Below, one piece after another: positions 31,521-42,829 of a stretch of DNA of 64,000 bases (position 1 is the stretch's first letter; each line of letters starts with the position of its first letter). This stretch comes from Macrostomum hystrix (taxonomy: Eukaryota; Platyhelminthes; Macrostomidae), in the NCBI GenBank assembly GCA_950097015.1, contig CATNEN010000025.1, positions 8,040,001-8,104,000 of the forward strand, read 5' to 3'. The notes below the pieces were generated by a model. It saw only the letters and a list, made by a program, of their open reading frames with translations, ran no database searches and was not told the origin of the DNA. The position numbers and the translations under genes are program-made.

Positions 31521-33431
31521 CCACGAAGTATCCTACGTGGGCATCAATTCAACATCCTCGACAGTTCAGCAGCCGCTGTCACCCCGAAGGCGATGCCGCC
31601 GTCGCCGCTGGGTCGACGAGCTCGGAGCCGCAGCCAGACTGCACGCCCAGGCGGCCGTTGCGGGTCTGCTGCGCGCCGGTCCGCAGGCCGCCTGCCTCCT
31701 CGCCTGCGGCCGCCTATCGCCAGTCGAACTCGCCGCCGCCGGCATCGCCTGGCCTCTCCTTGCCGGTTTGGGCGCCACGCCGGCGCTAATTTTCGGCGCC
31801 TCCTTCGGCGTCGGCACCGGCCTCGTCGTCCTCATCCTGGCCGGCTGCCTTCTGGCTATCGCGCGACCCTTACTGCTGGCGTCGGGTTTGTCGTCGACTC
31901 TGTCGGCAATGTCGTCGGACCTGCTAGCGACGCTGCTGCCGGGACTGGCGTTCGCCTGCGGCTTCGCATGGCTCAGTCGGCGACGTCGATTGATCGGCGG
32001 TATTGCGTCTCCGTTGCTATGCGCGTTGCTAGGCAATGCGGCTTGCATTGGAGCTCTGGTGTACGGACTGGCTAAGCCCGAGCTCGGTGTGAGGTACCTT
32101 GCCGTCGGGCTGTGCTTCTCGGCTGCTCAGGCGGTGTCGCTGGTGTCTCTGGCTGCGACGGTCGCTTTAGACGCCGCTGTGACGGGTCTCAGAGGTCGTC
32201 GGCGAAGTCGTGGACAATTGTCGCCGGTTTGCGCTGACGAACCGAGCGGAGGCCGCGCACTGCGGGGCCTGGCGGCAGGACTGTTGGACGGCATCGCGTT
32301 CGACGCTGCACCGGCTGTTGTGGCCGGAGCTTTCGGCTCGGCGGCAGCGCAGGGAGTCGCTTGGACGGTGGGTGAGGCTGTGACTGGGAGAGACAGCACT
32401 TTACATACTCGCGATTGGGATTACTTAGCATGGGAAAAAGCTGTATTAAGTCCTTAGCAAAAATATTTCATCTATTATTCCTGCCTCCTACTCTGAGTAG
32501 TCAAGGGTGCGTACAAGCCTCGCAATATCCTCCCCTCAGCTCGTCACGCTAATCCGTGCCGCCGTTCCGCTGGCCGCCTCGATGTCACTCGGCGTTCGAG
32601 TCGGTCACCATTTGGATCGGCGCGACGCCCCGGCCGCCAGACGGAGCGTCGTCGTCGGTCTCGTCCTCGCCGTAGCATTAAGCGCCTTAGTCGGTGTTTT
32701 ACCGTTAGCGCTGCTGCGCTGGCCGCTGGCTCAGCTTCTCGCACAATGCGATGCCGATAGGGCGGCTCAGCTTCTCGCCTTAGCATCGCCGCTGCCCCTC
32801 GCCGAGTCCCTCGCCTTGCCCTGCTCAGCCGCTCTCGCCGCGGCCGGTCATCCGAATGTCGCTTCCTGCCTAATCGCCCTCGCCCTCGGCATTGTCGCCC
32901 TACCGCTGGGACTCGGCCTCGCTGTGTCGCCGTTGCCAATCAAACTCGGTCCGGCCGGCTGCTGGCTCGGCCTTCTCGCCGGAGTCGGTCTCGCTGTAGC
33001 CCTTCTCAGTTCGGCGCTTCGCCGTCTAGCCTGGCGATTCGGCGAGGGCGACTGTCGACGGCGAGGCGAATGAAAGCCTCAACGAAAGAGCTGCTCTACT
33101 GGGCAACTGGGGCGGCGAGATTTTCGGCGGAGTCAGCGGCCAGACGGCGCCGACTCGGCGATTCAGCGGCGTCATTCGAGTTGACCTACTGGCTCCTGAT
33201 TCGGCAACGGCGACAGCTACGCCAACGCCTCTGCGGCCCTGCCTGATGCGGCCGCCGTCTGATTCGTCAGCTCTGTTCGATTCGTCGCCAAGTCGCTGTC
33301 GTCAGATCTGCGTCTCCATTCTGGTGCTGACTGCGGTCATCGCTGCCACCGCACTCCGTCTGAGGCAGGACGAGTACCTGCCGCCTGCGGCTGCCAATTT
33401 CAGTTTGCCGCATCCCGGTGCTGGTTGCTAG
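31521..33431 (+). CDS. SLC47A: MATE family multidrug and toxin extrusion transporter (SLC47-like)
   Basis: Cation/H+ antiporter of the plasma membrane. Exons 31521-32367 and 32540-33431 join in phase 0 at ACG|GTGGGT and CCTCAG|CTCGTC. The first half has CGRLSPVELAAAG, matching the TM1-TM2 CGHLGKLELD region of animal MATEs. Across the splice, QGVAWT joins LVTLIRAAVPLAA and then SMSLGVRVGHHL, matching the conserved second-half SVAASVRVGNALG motif. GLGLAVSPLPIKLGPAGCW lies in the later TM region. A final TM segment (ICVSILVLTAVIAATALRL) fits the extra C-terminal helix of eukaryotic MATEs but sits in another frame, entered by skipping one base near 33040-33062. About 580 residues, close to human MATE1. 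Unusually Ala/Leu-rich; the SQTYG-like motif after TM2 is not evident. The 5' end is uncertain. Confidence 0.72.
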
Positions 33432-33475
33432 GCAACGAGTAGCGGAACCTTCTTAAATTTTAATTACTGGGCTGT

Positions 33476-33735
33476 ATGGATTTAGCCTAGCGGTTAGAGC
33501 GTCGGACTCACGACTCGATGGTCGGGGGTTCGATTCTCGACTTCACTGGAACAATTTAAGTCCTTTAGTAAATACACTTAACTCTGCATTGCTGCAGTTC
33601 GCTCAGCTGTTAAATTGGTACCAGCATTAGCTGGGGGTAATAGAGGATGGGTGTGGCGTCCCCCAGTCCATGGACTGAAGAACAGTACGCAGGTTTCAGA
33701 TGAGCTTCGCAAGCCTCTTATTATTAATTTTAACT
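33476..33735 (+). mobile_element. tRNA-derived SINE, family A, copy 2
   Basis: A box TAGCCTAGCGG and B-box-like GGTTCGATTCT, then the same body segments as copy 1 (CTTAACTCTGCATTGC, CCAGCATTAGCTGGG, CCCAGTCCATGGACTGAA) and a TTATTATTAATT tail. It lies about 45 bp after the MATE stop codon, probably inside its 3' UTR or just beyond. Confidence 0.87.
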
Positions 33736-34972
33736 AACTCTGTTTTGCTTATTCTGTCATAATAGAGAACAAGCACACTTTCTACGAGTGACTGTACGTA
33801 CTTTTGGAGGTCAAACAGCAATGCAGAATTCCCTGTGATTTTTCTTATCTTTCATACCCAACAGTGCATACAAGCATATGGTGCAACTTTAAGACCACAT
33901 TTTAAAACTTGCCCTAAAACGCATTTGCCCGTACTTATAGTAGAAATGTATGAATTGTACAATTATTTTATAGAAGATTGCAATATAGGAAAAACACACT
34001 ATAGAAATTCTTCCTCTTGTGATTTATTATCGCTCCTGCCTCTGCATGCCTTTTTCCCCGTCATTTTCTCACATTTCTACTCGCAGTATAGCAGTTCGTA
34101 TTTTTTCTCTTCTTGTCTTTCCGGCGGTCTCCACCGCCAAAACGAAGCTTCGATCGATACTTTGAACTTTTAGCCAGCCAATCCGCACGCTCCTCTAGCC
34201 CTGACCTTCGTTGCGGTCCAGTTTCCGCTCCCTGCCCAAGTTTGTGGAATTTCACAGAAAACCATACTTATCCTGTATTTTCTTTTAGTCATCTTTCATC
34301 ATTTTCTGAGTCTAAGCAGGACGGCAGCAATACCAGAAAGGAACCTTAAGCAGAGAAGGTCAAAGGAAACATTTTTGAGCAAAAAGTCTGCATTGCAAGA
34401 AAAAGTCATAAAACTGAACATTTCACATTTATATTTATGAGTTTATTCTCTAGATGCTACTTGTCTGTGTGCAGTAGCTTAGATTGCTCACGGCAAGCGA
34501 AATAAAAAACAATCAAAAGCTGTGAAAAAATGAAGCGCATTCACTCACTCGTTTTAAAACGTGCAATTTCTCACAGGTCAAACAGTGCATCTAAAAGACA
34601 AAAACTGCAAGTGATTTTGAAAGGGCAAGAAATGGAAAATTAAAAAATGTGAACAAATATGCGTGAATGCAAAAAAACAAAAATGAGCAACAGTTGAGAA
34701 TCTATGAAAACAATATTGCCAAAAAATCTACCGGCGTTCTTCTAACATACTAAGCCAACCAGACTTGTGATAAAAAATAATTTTACAATATCAGTCCCTA
34801 CGACAGTAAACTTTTAATTGTTAGCAAATTATTAGTAAACGTTCGATAAAGCTCAGAAAAAGTGTTCATTTATTTCTCCGCTGCTTCCTAAAATTATTTT
34901 TTAGTATTCGAAAATTTATCCGGAATTTAGTAGAGTTATTGAATACAACTCATAAAAAAATAATTTACTCAC
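33736..34972. other. Convergent intergenic region / DNAI2 3' end
   Basis: AT-rich DNA between the 3' ends of MATE and DNAI2. The last short coding exon and poly(A) site of DNAI2 should lie here but I could not identify them confidently. The ORFs at 33835-34349 are unconvincing. Confidence 0.4.
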
Positions 34973-35032
34973 GGACTCTCCTTTTTCCTCGGCAAATCCG
35001 TTCTCTGCAGCCTCTTCAGCTGCTTCGTCCAA
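34973..35032 (-). CDS. DNAI2: DNAI2 exon: Glu/Ala tail
   Basis: Acceptor TTTAACAG|TTGGAC, donor TCC|GTGAGT; 20 codons, phase 0, sequence [20 protein letters not shown]. Acidic, as expected of the DNAI2 tail. Rests on splice sites, phase and composition. Confidence 0.65.
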
Positions 35033-38000
35033 CTGTTAAATAAATGTATAATTGATTCAGCTCTTGAAGTCATTCTAAAGGCACATCTGCTTCGGCTGCT
35101 GTCAGCTACTGTAGGTGAACAGGCATATCTAACACCATGAGAACAGGCACATCTAACACCATGAGAACAGGCATATCTAACACCATGAGAACAGGCACAT
35201 CTAACACCATGAGAACAGGCATATCTAACACCATGAGAACAGGCATATCTAACACCATGAGAACAGGCATATCTAACACCATGAGAACAGGCATATCTAA
35301 CACCATGAGAACAGGCATATCTAACACCATGATAACTGGAATATCTAACACCATGAGAATAGGCATATCTAACACCATGATAAAAGGCATATCTAACGCC
35401 ATGAGAACAGGCACATCTAGCACCATGAGAACAGGCATATCTAACACCATGAGAACAGGCATATCTAACACCCCGAGAACAGGAATATCTAACACCATGA
35501 GAACAGGCACATCTAACACCATGAGAACAGGCATATCTAACACCATGAGAACAGGCACATCTAACACCATGAGAACAGGCATATCTAACACCATGAGAAC
35601 AGGCATATCTAACACCATGAAAACAGGCATAGAGAGTGAGTGAGAGTGATTGAGAGTGAGTGAGAGTAAGTGAGAGTGAGTGAGAGTGGGTGAGAGTGAG
35701 TGAGAGTGAGTGAGAGTGTGCATGTGAGAGTGAGTGAGAGTGTCTAACACCATGAGAACAGGCATATCTAACACCATGAGAACAGGCACATCTAACACCA
35801 TGAGAACAGGCATATCTAACACCATGAGAACAGGCATATCTAGCACCAGTAGTGATGCACGAACCTTCTCCAACTCCCGCTTGTCGTCGGTCTCATCGCC
35901 GTTAGCCAGACCTCCTGGCCTCGTCTTCCTCGTCTCCCCGACCGCCATTGCGCAGTGCGGCCTCTCGCTCCTCTTTGCGGCGATCCCGCAGCTTCTTCTC
36001 ATTCTCGATGGCGGCAAAGAAGTCCGCCTCGGCCTTGGCCACCAGATCTTCGTGCTCTTCGTCGCGATGATCCTCTTCGTCCTCCTGCGGTTTATAAATA
36101 ACAGATTTATACTGAATATAGTACTGGAAGTAGTGCGAATTGAACATGAAGTGTTTTTTATGACCAATCGCAGTGAAAATATGACGAAATTAATCCTAAA
36201 CTCGATTGATTCTATGTGAATATGCAAAAAAGTAAAAAAAGAAATTTCTCTAAAACGTTTTTGTAATACCGGTGGAGCTGGAGTTTTTGCACTTCGAGTG
36301 CTCAAAGGTGTCTCATTTCCACTGATTATGCTCTGTAAGTTTTTTGGTTTGAAAATGAAGACAAGTAATTCGATCAAATATGAACAGTTCATGTATTTCA
36401 ATTGACACATATTTAATTTTTTATATTCACAGGTTTCTACGAGCTATATTCACAGGTTTTCATATTCACAGACTTTCATATTCACAGCTTTTTTCATTTT
36501 CACCGGTTTCACATTCACAGGTTTTCATATTCACAGGTTTTCATATTCTCAGGTTTTCCTATTCACGGGTTTTCATATTCATAGGTTTCCTTATTCACAG
36601 ATTTTTATATTCACAGATTTTTATATTCACAGATTTTCATATTCACTTGTTTTCATATTCACAGGTTTTCATGTTCTCAGGTTTTCATGTTCTCAGGTTT
36701 TCACTTTCAAAGGTTTTCATATTCACGGGTTTTCATATTCACAGATTTTCACTTTCAAAGTTTTTCATATTCACGGGTTTTCATATTCACAGGTTTCCCT
36801 TATTCACAGATTTTTATATTCACGGGTTTTCACATTCACAGGTTTTCATATTCACAGGTTTTCATGTTCAAAGGTTTTCATATTCTCAGGTTTTCCTATT
36901 CACGGGTTTTCATATTCACAGGTTTTCATATTCACAGGTTTTCATGTTCAAAGGTTTTCATATTCTCAGGTTTTCATATTCTCAGGTTTTCCTATTCACG
37001 GGTTTTCATATTCACAGGTTTTCATATTTACAGGTTTTCATGTTCTCAGGTTTTCCTATTCACGGGTTTTCATATTCACAGATTTTCATATTCACGTGTT
37101 TTCATATTCACAGATTTTCATATTCACGTGTTTTCCACTCACAGCTCCGCCCTTCTTTTCCTTGAGCTTCATCTCGCGATGCCGGGACTCGAGAATCTTC
37201 TCCCGCCGGGTCTCCCTCTCGAAGATGGCGTTAACCAAATTGCGCTCATTCCGATTCGGCGCGTAGAAACCTTCGGACAGTTCAACGATGGTGGCAACTC
37301 CTGATTGGCTGCCGCAGGCCATGAGGCGGCCGTGCTCCTGGAGGCGGAGGCTCTGCAAAGGCTCGTCGCACACCTGGACGGTGAGGGTAGGGTCGTTCTG
37401 CTTGAACAGCAGGTCCCAGACGTCCAGAGTGCCGTCGGTTTTAGCGGTGAAGAACACCCCAGGTCTGGCTGTTGACCAGCAACCGTCTGTCAGGCCGCAC
37501 TGGTGATACTTTGTCCACATGATGGCGTTCTCTTTGATAGTCCTCCGACCAGATTCGGGCGGTCCAGTCTCCGACTGACATGAATACCTGCGATTGTTTT
37601 GTGGAAAAAATACTTATTAGACTGGGATTTTTCTGCGTCAGCGAGTGAAAGTAAACACTTGGAATACGGTATTTGTTACACGTGACTCAATGTGTACCAA
37701 CTAGTACACAGTGTACTAGTGCAGTATATTCCTACAAGTTAGGCACCTTAGGAAACTGCGGATTCCTTTGCAGCGCGTAGACTGGCCCAATAGTGTCCGG
37801 GATAAACTGCCACAATCTTGTCCGCATCAGTTTTGCCCTTCCTATTGCAGGAGAAGATAACGCCCTGTTCGGAGCCGGCCATAAACTTGGTAGGTATGGT
37901 CGGCTCGTACTCTAGCGAATAGGCGCCGTGGGCGCAGGCCAGGTCCTGCTTCTTGGTCGGATCTAGGCAGAGTCGTTCGATCGGCTCGGACAGTTTGCGA

Positions 38001-38877
38001 ATATCCCACCACAGGACCTGCCCGTCTGTGGACACCGAGAAGCATTCGGTGCCAGTTTTGCTCTGATTCCAGATCACCTTCCAGACCGGATCCCGATGCC
38101 CGGTGGCCACCTCGGTAGTCTCAACCGGTTGAGATCCCTTCCGGGAGTCCCAATAAGGCGATTTGACCGTTGTAGCAGCCGCCGACTAGCACGTGCGAAT
38201 CCTTGGGATTGTATTCCAGACAGACCAGAGGTGACACCGGCTTCAGGGCCAACTCCGGCTTATTCGGATTGATCACATCCCACAGGTAAGACTCCGTTGA
38301 GGCGTCCTTCGGTGCCCGCTGGAACTCGGTGTTGCAGTAGGCAATGGCTAGTTTTGTCGGGCCGTCCGGGTACCAGCTGATGTGCGCCACGCCGCGATCC
38401 TTATTGGGGTCGCGGAATACGTTGATGGTCTTGGCGGATGGTGGCTCCTCGGAGGCCTGAATTTCAATGTCGCTAAAGTAGTCCTGGTAGATGTCTATGG
38501 CATTGTTCTGCTTGATGCAGTGCTCCATCTGGTTGCCAAGAGTCTGCACTGTGCTCACGTACATCTCATCTTTTTCAACCTTCTTTCGAAAGCGAATCAC
38601 CTGCTCCACCTCCTGGGGATTCACGTCCTTGGGCCAGCCGCCCTCGGCGTGATTGACGCCGTGCGAGTCTGTCTCGAATCGCTCCGTGTTCACATCGTGC
38701 TCGCTCATCTCCTGGACCACCTGGATGGCCCTGTCAACTGGGTCGCGTTCAACGAACTCCTTCAGGGCATCTGGATTTGGTGCAATATCAACCAGCAATT
38801 CCGATGGTCGATCGCTGAAGATGCATTGGCGACCGAAATCGGACTCGCTTTTTTGTGTACACGTACTGAATCTCCAT
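34973..38877 (-). CDS. DNAI2: Axonemal dynein intermediate chain 2 (outer arm IC69/ODA6 type)
   Basis: WD-repeat intermediate chain needed to dock outer dynein arms on ciliary doublets. Exons 37747-38877, 37143-37587, 35865-36084 and 34973-35032. Conserved stretches include [127 protein letters not shown] and an acidic tail. After allowing for five single extra bases every exon length becomes a multiple of three and all junctions are phase 0, giving about 617 residues before a last exon I did not find (human protein about 605). The extra bases are at the A6 run after the start, near 38153, 37789, 37538 and 35912. Either the assembly carries insertion errors or this copy is a pseudogene. Confidence 0.93.
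35105..35850. repeat. 24-bp minisatellite in DNAI2 intron 3, with an 8-bp insert
   Basis: Unit (plus strand) CTAACACCATGAGAACAGGC plus ATAT, about 26 copies, interrupted at 35635-35745 by GAGTGAGA/GAGTGAGT octamers. It starts about 18 nt from the GTTCGT donor of the upstream exon. The minus-strand frame (35106-36410) fuses exon and repeat and is not a real protein end to end. Confidence 0.92.
35865..36084 (-). CDS. DNAI2: DNAI2 exon: acidic/coiled tail
   Basis: Acceptor AACCGCAG|GAGGAC. Encodes [19 protein letters not shown], matching the family's DLEALVSKAEEEFFDIIF segment, then a Lys/Arg/Glu helix. The frame must shift by one near 35905-35920 to avoid a stop and reach [17 protein letters not shown] before donor AAG|GTTCGT. 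220 nt minus 1 is 73 codons. Confidence 0.8.
36425..37142. repeat. 16-bp minisatellite starting at the DNAI2 intron 2 donor
   Basis: Minus-strand unit GTGAATATGAAAACCT with variants. The authentic donor GTGAGTGGAAAACAC is its first copy, followed directly by GTGAATATGAAAATCT. About 44 copies fill most of the intron. Plus-strand frames of 261 and 205 codons here are artefacts. Confidence 0.93.
37143..37587 (-). CDS. DNAI2: DNAI2 exon: C-terminal WD repeats and charged helix
   Basis: Acceptor CAATCGCAG|GTATTC; starts [16 protein letters not shown], then after one extra base near 37538 continues [17 protein letters not shown] to the [18 protein letters not shown] helix. Donor GCT|GTGAGTGG is the first unit of a 16-bp array. 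Confidence 0.92.
37747..38877 (-). CDS. DNAI2: DNAI2 exon with start codon and N-terminal WD repeats
   Basis: ATG at 38877 gives [10 protein letters not shown], matching the family N-terminus MEIVYVYVKK; an upstream CAG at 38889 suggests a 5' UTR intron. Three single-base excesses break the frame: the A6 run (plus strand T6, 38849-38854), TATTGGG at 38150-38156 (restores [13 protein letters not shown]) and TATTGGG at 37786-37793 (restores [14 protein letters not shown]). 1131 nt minus 3 is 376 codons. Donor AAG|GTGCCT. Confidence 0.92.
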
Positions 38878-38889
38878 GGCAACTGGAGA

Positions 38890-40440
38890 CTACCTGCAAT
38901 TATCGGAGATCAACATCGAGGGCGTAAAAGAACTTTCCCTTTCGCTAAATAGCACTTTATTATTAATCCCTAGTTGCTCTAAAAATGGAAGTCCATGAGC
39001 TTTAAACAGGTGCAATCTTCGAGTTATATAGAGCTTATAATGCGAAATTCGCTTGCCTAGCTAATCCCAATTAAAGTACCTATTTTAGCGTCAGGACTGT
39101 ATTTATTTTCTTAATTTAAATACACTGTATTGTAATTTCTTCTCTTGTTATATACATTTTTTATTATAATTTTTTTATTAAATACATAAAAGCATCATGC
39201 CTTTCAATTCACAACTTTTGTACGAGTAATAATTTTAAGCATGAAATATAAAATCTGCCTGCTATCATAGACTATAAAATAAATCACAATAGTAAAATTA
39301 AAAAATCTCATAAAATTGTTCTAAAGTAAATTTGTAAAATCATGTCATTTTGCATCAGTACTCGTACTATTATGGTGCTAAAAATGTTTTAACACTCAGG
39401 AGACAAAGTCTTGTAACAAGTAATACAAACGCCTGTTAACAAATTCTTGACATATACGTTTTCTTTGGCTTCAATAACTTTATGTTAGAGCTAGACATCT
39501 GTTAAGATAATTAATTTATAAACAATTTTTTTAATTGATATAAAATATAGATGATAAAAAAGACATCATTAGCGGGTTATAAAGAAAATTTTCATGTTTT
39601 ACTTTAGCTACTGCAACATTAGCATTAGTTTTGTACATAATTAGAAACAATTCAGTCTGTAGACAGAATATGCTTTGGCAGAAGTACGTTATTTTTTTGA
39701 CGAAGTAGTAAATAGCTAAAAAAACAAAAGAGTAATATATTTTACTATTTTAATAAGAATTCTGTATTCCAGCATATAAATCCACAAAAAGTTGTTACTT
39801 AATAGGACAAAACCAAAGTTTGAATCCTTTATAATTTCAAAATTTGAAGAGCCAAATGAGATCTGAGCTTTGAAACTGGGGATAACCGATTAAAAAGTCT
39901 AAATTAAAAGAATTAAAATTAAACACAGTGCAGTTGCAGCGCAACCAAAAAAGTTGTACATGTATATCACATTAGTATTGTTTAATACTAATAATGCGCT
40001 TTTTCTATTATCCTAATTAAAAATTGAACAACTTAAGTTCTGAGTACATTTTGAATGCTTTTTGTTTTACTTTTTATAAACGAGCAAATGACGGCCGGTT
40101 GGTAACTCGTGCGTAAAAGCTGAATTACGCAGCCGATCCTTAATAACTCAAGCACCCAAGTGTGGTAATATACACTAATCTGTAATTTTATCTTAACATC
40201 TTAGACATCTTAACGGTGTCTGAAAGCCCATGCAGTAATCTGCATATTTTACTATAACGTTTATTAGAGCAACTAATGGATATTACGTTTTCTTGCGATA
40301 AAATAATGCTATTAATTCACCTGTGACATAAAAACAAAGCTCTTGAATTCGCAGTCCAGTGACAGAGGTAACGCTCTTTGTAACTTTGTAAATTTTCCGT
40401 ACAAATAAAATCCTATTGATTTTTTTATAATTAAAAACCA
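38890..40440. other. AT-rich upstream region of DNAI2, no gene recognised
   Basis: Very AT-rich, short ORFs only. The presumed 5' UTR and promoter of DNAI2 lie near its right-hand side of the start codon (about 38900-39100). Confidence 0.5.
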
Positions 40441-42800
40441 CGCGATGCGCTCAAGGCCGATTTCGATTTTTTTTCAATTCATTTATGTTTTACGTGTTTT
40501 CTTTGGTAAGACTCATTTCTTTATGAATGTTGAATTGGAATATCCGGAAACTTGAAAGCATCATTTTTATGCGCCCACGTAACGAGTCCTCCAATTTCCT
40601 AGGCCAATATCGAATCGCCTTTTCCAGGACACGCGGCAGCAGTCATGCAGCAGCAGACAGCTGTAGGTTAAGCATGCTACAACACGCCAAACTAAGCAGG
40701 CTGGCGGGCGCGGTTTACACAGGCGTCAATCCACAGAATCTTGCAGCCAGTGCGCAGACGCGCGCCGCGGAGGTAGTTTTCGACTTTTCAAAATCCTTGC
40801 CCGAAAAAATGCGCGGAATCGCGCTGCATGCAGCTCTAGACTTTTAGGTAGGGACGCCACAGAGGAATTTACTTTGGAATCAGTTCCCTCACCTTGCCTC
40901 ATTCCCTCCGATACTTGCCCTGCATCCTTTATTTTTCCTCCCAAGGCCTCTCCTCCTTGCCTCTCTTATCCCCTACACTTTCAGCTGTCGCATTCGTTCG
41001 CCGCGGCCTGCATGCAGCAGCTCTAGCTGCGCGCCTCTCCAAATTGGTCTGCGCGGCTAGAGGATGTGGGTTTGGGCAGAAAGCTGACGACTGTGTTAGG
41101 TGGCCAGTAGGGGGGAGGTTGCTGGTCGGGTGGGGACAGGTTACAGCTATAGGGCATGCAGCAGCAGCTGATGATGATGATGTGGCCGCCGCTGCCGCCG
41201 CCGCGGTGTGAAGTGGATTTCAGAGACGGGAGAAAGGGAGAAGGGAGAGAGACAGGGGAAGTAGGAAATCTGGCCAGCGGCCGACAACGCGACCGCCGTT
41301 GCCACCGCTGTAGAAGCCGCCGCTTCGCCGTTTGTGAAGAATTTTTTTAGCTGAATGAGGAGCTAGAGAAAGAAATGGGTAGAGTTTGAGACTTGACTGA
41401 CAGTAAGGATGTACGAGGGAGTTAAGAGGCGCTGCTATACTCGTAGCTATAGAATTATGTCTCTGTGTGTTTCTCTGCTAGAGTTCGATATTGAGTCGGC
41501 AAAGGCAAGACAAAGGCGAGCATCGCTCGTAAAAAAATTTACCGGCAAGTAAGAATTAAATCAAAACGGCAATTTTCTGAAATAAAAAAACTACAAATTT
41601 CTAAGAAGAGAAAAATATCAGTAAATGGGATTTGTTTGAAGTAAAAAATTGCCTACTGATCGTAGACTGTTTGGGCGATAACGTGTATAGAGAAATTTTC
41701 GGAAAACACAAATACTGCAGCTTAAATTCGCATTTCATGGATTTCATTAAAGCTTTTTCGGCATGAGTGGAAAAATTTTAGTCCGGCGCGATTTCTATGC
41801 GATGTGATTTTGTTTGGCAGATTGGGCTATAAGAGGCCGATGCTCAGCTTGTCTATGGCCTCTGCTCTAATTCTCGATCCTCATCACCGAAGCTCCGCTG
41901 AGGCTGTTCAGGTGGAAGCGCATCTGGCAGGCAGGAGTCTGGGCCGCCCTCTCTCTCTCTCGCTCGCTCGATTGCGCAATCAGACCCTCCCCCAACTTCG
42001 GACGTCAGCAAATAGCCAGGCATTGCTGTGTTGTTAGACAAAGACTAGGCTCTCATGCTTTTCGCTTCTCCCCCATTTCCGTCGGGTCTGTCGCGGTCAC
42101 GATTCGGAGGCTGATTTCGCATATACAGGAGGTGCGGGAGTCAGGACCGCCGCGACTCGTAACCCAATACTCCGAACCCGCGAGAGGCCTTTGCCGCCGC
42201 TTGCTCTCTTTCTCCTCCTGTTCTCTTCTCATTTCCCTTCGTAACCCGCCCCCGTCACCGCTCGATTCCCATGCACAAGATTTCCCGGGCCATTTCTGCA
42301 CGCTACGACGCAGAGCAGTCCGCGAGAGCCTTCCATAGCTTCTTCTTTCTATATATAAGGCGGCAGAAGCGTATAGGATTTTATCCCCCCTACCAATACC
42401 TGGCGGCCCATTTCAATGCAGTGTTGCGCGAGACAAGTGAACAAAGACCTGCAACGAGAGAGAATGGGCTGTGAAAGAAACATCAACAGGTTCTTGGCAT
42501 TCGGGAAGCAGATGTTCAGACTCGAAAGACCGATTTATACAGGACCACTGTGACCCTGCCTCACGGCCTATAATAATAACAAAGCGCCGGCAAACGCGTT
42601 CAAACAAAAGTAATGACGCAGGTAGGCCGTCATGATCGCATTTGATTTACGAAGATGCAAGGCGCGGCAGAGCTTGTAGCAAAAAATAGATGGCAAAAAT
42701 AGCAACTCTGGGAATTTACCGGCTAACTTTTCAGCGTTAAAAAGAGTCTATAACTAACAACATTACTTTCATATAGTTTTGATTTCTTAAATACAAAATT
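40441..42800. other. GC-rich block with TATA-like box, no gene recognised
   Basis: Composition rises sharply, with repeated CTGCATGCAG-type strings and CAG/CCG runs (41155-41208). TATATATAAGG at 42350-42360 and a donor-like GCAG|GTAGGC at 42612-42617 would suit a plus-strand transcript leading into the 23-bp array, but no coding exon follows. The 106-codon frame at 40527-40847 resembles nothing I know. Confidence 0.4.
42350..42360 (+). promoter_or_regulatory. TATA-like box
   Basis: TATATATAAGG preceding GC-rich DNA, about 470 bp upstream of the donor-rich array. Transcription from here is a guess; there is no known gene downstream on this strand. Confidence 0.25.
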
Positions 42801-42829
42801 CCAGCCAGTTATAACACAAGACTCCACAA

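Noticed and set aside
38121-38882. DNAI2 start at the ATG giving [16 protein letters not shown]
   Set aside because: The ATG at 38877 in the neighbouring frame gives the conserved [10 protein letters not shown]; the other start is an artefact of the extra base in the A6 run.
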